Source: CSP1-1 sp035620615 (GTDB lineage Archaea > Thermoproteota > Nitrososphaeria > Nitrososphaerales > Nitrosopumilaceae). Taken from it: 64,000 bases of DNA. The notes under the pieces are model-generated. The model worked only from the letters and a program-made list of their open reading frames with translations. It searched no databases and was not told the origin of the DNA. How positions within the stretch are numbered: position 1 is the stretch's first letter; each line of letters starts with the position of its first letter. Where the stretch lies: positions 145,227 to 209,226 of the forward strand of contig DASPGM010000010.1 in the NCBI GenBank assembly GCA_035620615.1, given 5' to 3'. The position numbers were made by a program, and so were the translations under genes. Shown here piece after piece: positions 53,679 through 61,183 of this stretch.

Positions 53679-56523
53679 TTGAGATATAATGCATCTCTGG
53701 TATACTTTCTACCACTACTATTGTTCCAAGATTAATTACGTTATCTTCTTCCCACATGAATACTCGTTCTGTTTGAGGTATAACAAAATCCTCAATAAAT
53801 TTAGAAATTAACTTTTCAGTATCTTCAAGATCAGATTGAGTAAAGAATGCAATACTTCCTTCATTAAATGATAAAGGAATTTGAATACTTGATGGGCTTA
53901 AGAGTTGAAGATCTGCTTCCTCAATAAATGATTTAATTTTTTCCATTCTTGCTCCTCTATCAAATTCAAGAGAAAATTCTCCATTAGTTGGACTGGAGGT
54001 AGACGAAATACCTGAGAGTTTTTGAAGATATGCTTCAAAGGCCTTTTGCTGGGTTGCACCTAAACCAACATAATATTCACCAGTAAATGCGGCACCAACT
54101 GCAGCAATGGTACCTAATTGGGCAACGACTCCCCCTGCACCTGCAGTATAAACGGGGATAAAGTAAACATCTTGATCACCTACTCGATATAAAATATTAT
54201 CACCAATTCTAGGATTTCTTAATAATGTTTTTAGCTGCGCAAAATCTGGATCTCTATCAAGTGCTTCACCTACTGCAGTTGGACCAATTAGTTTAGTGGT
54301 TGAATTTAGTGGAACCTCATAAAATTGCATTTTCCCAAGATTATCAAGATCATTTTCAACGATCATATAGCCTGCCAAGTTCCTTCCCTGAGAACCTCTT
54401 AATTCAAGAGAAAGCAAGCCAATGAAGTGTGGTTTTTCAAACCCAGGTGGCTTTGCCTCAATATAGTATGTCTCTAATCCACGAGGGATTTCATAGAATT
54501 CTTTAGCTTGGATAAAAGTTTCTACATCATCAACATGATAGATATTATACATTTCAGTTTTCCAATTAAATAATTCAACGGGATATCTGATTTGTTCTTC
54601 AAGCCAAGATGGAGTTTCTATAAATTGATCTTCGTATTGACTAACAAACATTTCACTAAAGAAATCATCACCAGTTTTAATTAATTGAATTGAACCATCA
54701 TAGGTATCTATCAAACCATATCCAACTAATCTAAGATAGGGGTTCCCCATTGACCATGGAACATCTTGTGTACCAAAACCAACTATTAACGGAACTAACC
54801 AGTATGTATTTGTGCCATCAGTTACAGGTAAGGAATCCAATTCCTTACCAAACAAATTATACAGAAAATAAGGATATAGGAGTTCCATTCGCTGTTCAAT
54901 ATCCTTGTATCTCATAATGTGAACTGGCTCAGCAGGAAATGACAAAAGAAAATTTGGCTCAAAAATCCAACTTGTGGGAGGATTTAGTGTTAAACCACCA
55001 GTTCCACTATAAAATGCATTATTTAGTTCTGCACTAGCATCTCCTCTATTCACAGGGTATCCAGACCAGGTTTCAGCTAACAATCCTCCTTCTCCATAGT
55101 AGATAGATCTTTGTTTGAAGAACTTTGCACTATCAATAATATTTCCATCAGTTGCACCTAATGTAAGAAGACCATTTGGGACGTGTGTATATACAAGATG
55201 TTCGTTGTACCATCGATTTTCTGTACTTACTGATGGTGGTAGAATTGGTTTCATCGATGCAGTCCAATAAAGAGTATTGTTGAACCTTAAGATGTCATTA
55301 TCTTCAAAATCAACATAAGGTATCAAACCAATTTCTGGTTTTAATTTTGCAAACGCTGCGTCCCAGTCCCAAACTCTAATAACATTAAGAACGTCAGCAT
55401 TTTGAGTTACGTAATTTTTAATATTATTTGGAGATACTGATTGTAATTGAATATTATGGGTGTTTTCTTGAATCTCATAAAGCTCTCCAAGGTATCTATT
55501 TACTCCTATTTGTTGGGCTGTATAGGGTCCAAGAAATTCTAGTTTTCTGGCATCTGCAATACTATTATTTACAGACATTATTGCGCCAACGATAATAGCA
55601 ATTGCAATAATAGTTAACACTCGAATGTAGATGTCTCGTTTAATTGGATGAGTAAGTATTTTTGCTCTAATCCTATCTAAGAATGAAAATGTAATTAGTG
55701 CAAACCCCGCAACAAATGTTCCTCCAATAATGTACCTGGTATTGTAATCAATCTGATCGGTAAAGAACATATTAAAAGCAGCCCATAAAACTCCAATTCC
55801 AACGATTCCTTCTATTGTAGACAAATAATTGAGAAATCGTGGTTTACCTTCTGAGGAATCTTGGATATAGGATGTAATAACACCAATAATAGAGTGTAAT
55901 CCAACATAAAGAACTAGTCGAAGTCCTATAGCACCAAGAATTGGTGGTATTAAAATAATCAAAGCTGGTATCATCGGTACAACATTATCGAATGTATACG
56001 AAGTATCAGTTGGAGGAGTTAAGAATGGTAACTGAAATAATGTTGGTAAAGTTTCAATTCCTAAATAGTTTCCGTCAATAAAAGAAATTGTTGCAAATCC
56101 AAACATAACATTAGTAAAAAATGCTCCAAAAAGTAGAACTTTGGTAATTTGCCAAATAACAAAACTTGGATAACTTAATTTATAATCTCTAAAACTAGTG
56201 ATGTTTTTAGTAACTGGATCATTTATTCCTCTATTAAGAAAAGTTATTGCAGAACTAATTCCATACCAAAAAATTGAAGATCTTTTTAAAATATTTACTC
56301 GGATTAAAGCAATTGAGGATAGGACTACAGCAGAAACTACACCATAAAAAAGTGGTTTAGTGAATTTTTCCCCAAATTCGCTAATATTCATTGATATTAC
56401 AATGCCTTGATTTCCAACAATTGCAAAAACAATTAATCCAATTGCTACAACGATTCCAATTCGAATGTATTTTCCAGCATCAGGTGGTGCTGATACACCT
56501 TCTTGTTTTGGTTTACTATACAA
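53662..56523 (-). CDS. UPF0182-like large membrane protein
   Basis: 953 aa. About seven transmembrane segments lie in the first 330 residues, then a large extracytoplasmic domain. Motifs such as VIRVWDWDAAF, LYWTASMKPI and WYNEHLVYTHVPNGLLTL follow the order seen in UPF0182 proteins, and YGEGGLLAETWSGYP and GATQQKAFEAYLQKL come later. The family has no assigned function. Overlaps the amidotransferase-like gene. Confidence 0.75.
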   Translation of the reverse strand: MYSKPKQEGVSAPPDAGKYIRIGIVVAIGLIVFAIVGNQGIVISMNISEFGEKFTKPLFYGVVSAVVLSSIALIRVNILKRSSIFWYGISSAITFLNRGINDPVTKNITSFRDYKLSYPSFVIWQITKVLLFGAFFTNVMFGFATISFIDGNYLGIETLPTLFQLPFLTPPTDTSYTFDNVVPMIPALIILIPPILGAIGLRLVLYVGLHSIIGVITSYIQDSSEGKPRFLNYLSTIEGIVGIGVLWAAFNMFFTDQIDYNTRYIIGGTFVAGFALITFSFLDRIRAKILTHPIKRDIYIRVLTIIAIAIIVGAIMSVNNSIADARKLEFLGPYTAQQIGVNRYLGELYEIQENTHNIQLQSVSPNNIKNYVTQNADVLNVIRVWDWDAAFAKLKPEIGLIPYVDFEDNDILRFNNTLYWTASMKPILPPSVSTENRWYNEHLVYTHVPNGLLTLGATDGNIIDSAKFFKQRSIYYGEGGLLAETWSGYPVNRGDASAELNNAFYSGTGGLTLNPPTSWIFEPNFLLSFPAEPVHIMRYKDIEQRMELLYPYFLYNLFGKELDSLPVTDGTNTYWLVPLIVGFGTQDVPWSMGNPYLRLVGYGLIDTYDGSIQLIKTGDDFFSEMFVSQYEDQFIETPSWLEEQIRYPVELFNWKTEMYNIYHVDDVETFIQAKEFYEIPRGLETYYIEAKPPGFEKPHFIGLLSLELRGSQGRNLAGYMIVENDLDNLGKMQFYEVPLNSTTKLIGPTAVGEALDRDPDFAQLKTLLRNPRIGDNILYRVGDQDVYFIPVYTAGAGGVVAQLGTIAAVGAAFTGEYYVGLGATQQKAFEAYLQKLSGISSTSSPTNGEFSLEFDRGARMEKIKSFIEEADLQLLSPSSIQIPLSFNEGSIAFFTQSDLEDTEKLISKFIEDFVIPQTERVFMWEEDNVINLGTIVVVESIPEMHYISIEIGK

Positions 56524-56584
56524 AGCAATGTTCGTTTCTAATGCCGTAAATTAATGTCTTGCTTGTTAAAATGATAAAAATTCA

Positions 56585-57715
56585 CTAATGATTCAAAGCG
56601 ATACTTGCAAGCCCTTTACAAATCAAATAAATTGCCGCATATTTTGGAACTGTGACTTTTTCATTATTATATGGTCCAAATTTTCGATTTTTAAGGATAA
56701 ATTGAGAAGGGCAATTTGCAAGAATGGTTGTTTTTTCATCATCAATGAAGCAGCTATCAGTAAATGGATCAAAGTTGTCCAGATCGTCACAACGAATTTT
56801 TGCTAATCCGCTTTTGCTATTAAGGGAACCTGGAAGTCTAAAAATTCGGTGAACGTCTATGGTTACATTCGGATCAATTTTAACTCCTATTGTATCTTTC
56901 ATCTCATCAAGTTTTTGCTGAAAAATAGTGTAACCTTTTGAGATAATTTCAGTAATTATCTTAGAACGTTTAGATTTTGAACTAAAAATGTGTTTAGCAA
57001 CTCTTCCATGCCATCCCATTGAATCAAAATCTACAAAAGAGGATCTAGTACTTTGAAATTTTTTCATACCAAAAGTTTCAGGGATTGCCCCCCGAAACAT
57101 TATGTAATCTACTAACTCATTTCTTTCTCTTGAACCTAAGTACTGATATGGTGAATTAGCTATATGAACATGAAATCCTTCATTTCCAGAAAAATATGTT
57201 TGGATAGTTTCTTTTTTAATGTCAAGATCATCTTCAAGTATTGTAAATAGTTTAATGAGTTCATTTTTTGCTCCATCAATACAATTTTTACATGTCACTG
57301 ATTTTTTTTCAATTTTAGTCGATTTACATTTAGGACATGAAGCTTGATATTCAGAAACTTCTTCACACGCCAAGCATTTGATGCAAGTATGTTTTTTTCT
57401 ACAATCTAAATTTAGATCCTTTGCATCTATATCAAATATTAAATCAGCACCCTTCCAATCTTTTTCTGACATTGGAAGATTTGGAAATGAATAATATGCG
57501 TTTGAACAGTAAACATCAGATGGGATATTTGTAATTAACATTAATCGAAGTTCTTCATTTGATTTAATTGAAATGTGTCTATTCATACCTCCATTAAACT
57601 TTTGATAACCAAATTCACGTTCCAACGTTAAGTTAGGAATTGATAGTAAATCAAAATGTTCAAAATAATATTTTTTGAACGCACCCTCTACAAATTGTAA
57701 ATCTTGTTCAAGCAT
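56585..57715 (-). CDS. priS: DNA primase small subunit PriS
   Basis: Catalytic subunit that makes RNA/DNA primers. 376 aa: the metal-binding DxD is in LIFDIDAKDL near residue 95; HRIFRLPGSLNSKSGL near 290 is the conserved nucleotide region. Between them is a Cys-rich region with CRKKHTC, CIKCLAC, CPKC and CKNC motifs. Overlaps priL by 8 nt. Confidence 0.94.
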   Translation of the reverse strand: MLEQDLQFVEGAFKKYYFEHFDLLSIPNLTLEREFGYQKFNGGMNRHISIKSNEELRLMLITNIPSDVYCSNAYYSFPNLPMSEKDWKGADLIFDIDAKDLNLDCRKKHTCIKCLACEEVSEYQASCPKCKSTKIEKKSVTCKNCIDGAKNELIKLFTILEDDLDIKKETIQTYFSGNEGFHVHIANSPYQYLGSRERNELVDYIMFRGAIPETFGMKKFQSTRSSFVDFDSMGWHGRVAKHIFSSKSKRSKIITEIISKGYTIFQQKLDEMKDTIGVKIDPNVTIDVHRIFRLPGSLNSKSGLAKIRCDDLDNFDPFTDSCFIDDEKTTILANCPSQFILKNRKFGPYNNEKVTVPKYAAIYLICKGLASIALNH

Positions 57716-58727
57716 TTAGAGTCTTTTTCTTTTTAAATTGTAATGGATTAATTATACCATCACAATCTGACGTAGCAAAACAAAGATCTTTGCTTTTTAC
57801 TCTTTCACATGATGGGCATTTGTATTCAGTTCCACTACCTGAGCTTCCACTAAGGTGATTAAGTTGATACATTGTTATTTTTTCATTGTAATCTGGTGCA
57901 TTTTTAAATAATGGAGAAATTTGTTCCACGTTTTTTCCTGTTCCTAAGAGATATGTAGCTAACAAAAATCTTCCAGAATGAGGTAAGTTTTCTCCTTTAT
58001 CTAATACATCAATAGCATGTTTAATGCAAGGTGGATACTCGGTTGAGACTACGGTGGGTACTGAAAATTTCTTTCCTAACGATACTAATTTTTCAACTGG
58101 TTTTTTTAGTGCTTCAAGCATTGAGGGTGTTCCAGTGGAGCGTATTTTTGAAGCGATATAGTTATCAAGTTCTTTTCGAATAAGTCTCACTGTTTCATGA
58201 GAAGATAGGATTACTTTTCCATTTTCTACATGTCGGTTTATTAATTTCCATTCTTTTTCATGAAAATTTACGGCATGTTTTAGATAGTCTGATATAGAAA
58301 TAACAAAAAAATTTTCTTTTTTGTCAATATTGATAGAAAAAAGCTCATTGATTATTCTAGTGGCTAGCTCTTCTTTATTTTTGTTTGAAATGTCTGCAAG
58401 ATCTTTTTCAAGATATTTTTCTGCTCTTCTAGCTTCTGCAAGAGAAAATCTTCTGATTAGTGTATTCATCCCACTTAGCTTAAGAAGTATCACAGCCAAT
58501 AGAAATGAAAAAACTTCTAAATCAAGTTCATCAAGACTTGTACTCTCCGAACGGTAAATTTTTCCCGTTGTGGCTATTTCAATTCTATCATATGCTTTGT
58601 CTAAAATTGGTTTTAGATCAGGATCTTTTCCAAATTGGTCAAGACTAAATCCTTTATCTTTTAGATATTGACCAGCCTCTGTCAAAAAAGGATATTTTGC
58701 CATTTCATCAGTTCCGAGGTTAAACAT
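57708..58727 (-). CDS. priL: DNA primase large subunit PriL
   Basis: Regulatory subunit with an Fe-S cluster domain. 339 aa: the C-terminal cluster Cys are in YPPCIKHAID near 236, CPSCERVK near 307 and LCF near 320, with CD near 327. N-terminal helical domain is normal. Upstream of and overlapping priS. Confidence 0.93.
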   Translation of the reverse strand: MFNLGTDEMAKYPFLTEAGQYLKDKGFSLDQFGKDPDLKPILDKAYDRIEIATTGKIYRSESTSLDELDLEVFSFLLAVILLKLSGMNTLIRRFSLAEARRAEKYLEKDLADISNKNKEELATRIINELFSINIDKKENFFVISISDYLKHAVNFHEKEWKLINRHVENGKVILSSHETVRLIRKELDNYIASKIRSTGTPSMLEALKKPVEKLVSLGKKFSVPTVVSTEYPPCIKHAIDVLDKGENLPHSGRFLLATYLLGTGKNVEQISPLFKNAPDYNEKITMYQLNHLSGSSGSGTEYKCPSCERVKSKDLCFATSDCDGIINPLQFKKKKTLNA

Positions 58728-58834
58728 GTATTCTATAGTTACTACTTTACCTTAAAAATTTGGATCGTTTTTAAAATGATTTTTTTATCAAAAAACACTA
58801 CTGATTTAAATTATGCAGGTTTGAGTCGTTTTTT

Positions 58835-59674
58835 ATGCAAATTGGTTGTCATGTTTCAATTTCTGGTGGAATTCATAATGCGATTGATAATGCATTAGAA
58901 AGAAAATGTTCTGCATTTCAAATATTTACACGTAGTCCTAGAAGTTGGAATGTTAAGAAACTAACGGCTGACGATATTAAAAAATTCAAAACAACACTAG
59001 CCGATAGTAAAATTGATCGATTTGCAACTGCAGCACATATGCCCTACTTGCCAAATCTATCTTCCCCAGCAAATGATGCCTATAAAAAATCAATTAATGC
59101 CTTAAAAGAAGAAGTGATAAGATGTGGAGAGCTTGGTATTCCATATTTAGTCACACATCTTGGAAGTCATTTAGGTACTGGAGAAGATAAAGGAATTGAG
59201 AGACTTAGAAATGGTCTAATGGAAGCAGCTAAAACAAAAAATGATGTTACGATACTTCTTGAGAATACAGCAGGTCAGAAAAATTCTGTGGGTTCAAATT
59301 TTAAGCAACTAGCCTCTATTTTCTTTAGTTTAAAACCATCAAACAGATTTGGTATTTGTTTTGATACTTGTCATGCATTTGCTGCAGGATATGATCTTAG
59401 AACTGAAAAAGTAGTAAAAGATACTTTTGATAAATTTGATAAAGAAATTGGGCTAAAATATCTCAAAATAATGCATCTTAATGATTCTAAAGGTCAATTG
59501 GGATGTAAGTTAGATAGACATTATCATATTGGCTTAGGGCAAATAGGTGAAAAGGGATTAGGCAAAGTAGTAAAAATGATGAATGAATTAGAAATTCCAA
59601 TGGTATTAGAAACTCCTATAGATGATATTCGTGATGATTTTGAGAACATCAAAAAGGTAAAAGCACTTGCTTAA
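58835..59674 (+). CDS. nfo: Endonuclease IV (AP endonuclease)
   Basis: Cleaves abasic sites in base-excision repair. 279 aa TIM barrel with QIGCHVSISGGIHNAID near the start, THLGSHLGTGEDKG near 110, LENTAGQKNSVGSNF near 147, CFDTCHAFAAGYD near 182 and HLNDSKGQLGCKLDRHYHIGLGQIG near 215, all Nfo metal-binding signatures. Divergent from priL with a 107-nt gap. Confidence 0.95.
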   Translation: MQIGCHVSISGGIHNAIDNALERKCSAFQIFTRSPRSWNVKKLTADDIKKFKTTLADSKIDRFATAAHMPYLPNLSSPANDAYKKSINALKEEVIRCGELGIPYLVTHLGSHLGTGEDKGIERLRNGLMEAAKTKNDVTILLENTAGQKNSVGSNFKQLASIFFSLKPSNRFGICFDTCHAFAAGYDLRTEKVVKDTFDKFDKEIGLKYLKIMHLNDSKGQLGCKLDRHYHIGLGQIGEKGLGKVVKMMNELEIPMVLETPIDDIRDDFENIKKVKALA

Positions 59675-59713
59675 CATATTAAAAATTTATTTTATTACAC
59701 GAGTAGAACCATT

Positions 59714-61171
59714 ATGAAATATGAAGATTTAATGAAATTAGCCTTGGAACGAGGTTTTTACTTTCCAAGCTGTGAGATATATGCTGATGCTCAAGCAGGG
59801 TTTTGGGAGTATGGTCCAGCTGGAGTAAGTTTAAAAAATAAATTTCTTGAACTTTGGAGACGAGAGCTTGTAAGACGTGATCGTATGCTAGAAATTGATG
59901 GATCACAAATAATGTCACAGTCTGTTTTTGAGGCATCAGGACATTTAGCAAGTTTTGCAGATCCAATAATCAAATGTAAAAAATGTAAATCAACATTTAG
60001 AGCAGATAGATTAATTGCAGAATCCGTTAAAATTGAAATCCCAGAGAGTGCAGAACTAATAGATTTTGATAAAACGATTTCAGAAAAGAATGTAAAATGC
60101 CCAAAATGTCAAGGTGAATTTGAAAATGCACGTAAATTCAATATGATGTTTAAGGTAGGAATTGGTCCTGAGGAAGAGGCAGCATATCTTAGACCAGAAA
60201 CCTGTCAATCAATCTTTGTAGATTTCCCACGATTATTCAAGACGATGCGAGGAAAACTTCCATTAGGAATTGCACAAATAGGAAAAAGCTTTAGAAATGA
60301 GATCTCTCCTCGACAGAGTCTTTTGAGATTAAGGGAATTTTATCAAGCTGAAATTGAAGTTTTTTGTAATCCTGCCAAACTAAATGATTTAGATAAATTT
60401 TCAGAGGTTAAAGATACAAAGATTCGGGTTCAAATTGATTCAGAACCTAAGATAATGACTTGTCAAGAAGCAGTTGATTCAGGAACTATCCCAAACAAGC
60501 TTGTGGCATATTATTTGGGAATTTTATTACAATTTTATGAAAAAACTGGAATAGATATCACCAAAAGTAGATTTCGAAAACTTGGAGATAAAGAAAAGGC
60601 GTTTTATGCAGAAGTTGCTTTTGATTTTGAAGTAGAAACATCAATTGGATGGCTTGAGTTAGTAGCTTGTAATTATAGATCTGACTATGATTTATCATGT
60701 CATTCTAAAAAAAGTAAAGAAAAATTTGAGGTAATTGATAATGAAGAGAAAGTTCTTCCGCATGTTTTTGAAATTTCAATGGGAATAGATCGAAGTCTAT
60801 ATTCTATTCTTGAACATAGTTCAAGAATAGACAAAGAAAACGATAGAACAGTTCTTTCGTTAAAACCCTATTTGGCTCCTGTTCATGTTGGGGTTTTGTC
60901 ATTGGTCAAAAAAGATGGATTGAAAGAAAAAACAGATGAAATTTTTATTAATATTAGAACAAAGTATGATGCATTTTTAGATCACTCTGGTGCAATAGGT
61001 AGAAGGTATAGAAGATTAGATGAAGTGGGAGCCCCACTAGCTGTTACAATTGACCATCAAACACTAGAAGATAATACTATTACTGTAAGAGAGCGTGATT
61101 CAATGAATCAAGAACGAATTAAAATATCAGAATTAGAATCATTTCTAGCAAATCAAATCTCATTTCCATAA
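59714..61171 (+). CDS. glyS: Glycyl-tRNA synthetase
   Basis: Class II synthetase of archaeal/eukaryotic type, 485 aa. Motif order: QAGFWEYGPAGVSLKNKF near residue 27, FRNEISPRQSLLRLREFYQAEIE near 195, EVAFDFEVETSIGWLELVACNYRSDYDL near 305 and GIDRSLYSILEHS near 355. A zinc ribbon (CKKC near 88, CPKC near 130) is also present. A tRNA-Gly lies at 52872-52945. Start to stop is intact. Confidence 0.95.
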   Translation: MKYEDLMKLALERGFYFPSCEIYADAQAGFWEYGPAGVSLKNKFLELWRRELVRRDRMLEIDGSQIMSQSVFEASGHLASFADPIIKCKKCKSTFRADRLIAESVKIEIPESAELIDFDKTISEKNVKCPKCQGEFENARKFNMMFKVGIGPEEEAAYLRPETCQSIFVDFPRLFKTMRGKLPLGIAQIGKSFRNEISPRQSLLRLREFYQAEIEVFCNPAKLNDLDKFSEVKDTKIRVQIDSEPKIMTCQEAVDSGTIPNKLVAYYLGILLQFYEKTGIDITKSRFRKLGDKEKAFYAEVAFDFEVETSIGWLELVACNYRSDYDLSCHSKKSKEKFEVIDNEEKVLPHVFEISMGIDRSLYSILEHSSRIDKENDRTVLSLKPYLAPVHVGVLSLVKKDGLKEKTDEIFINIRTKYDAFLDHSGAIGRRYRRLDEVGAPLAVTIDHQTLEDNTITVRERDSMNQERIKISELESFLANQISFP

Positions 61172-61183
61172 AAATTTTTAATA

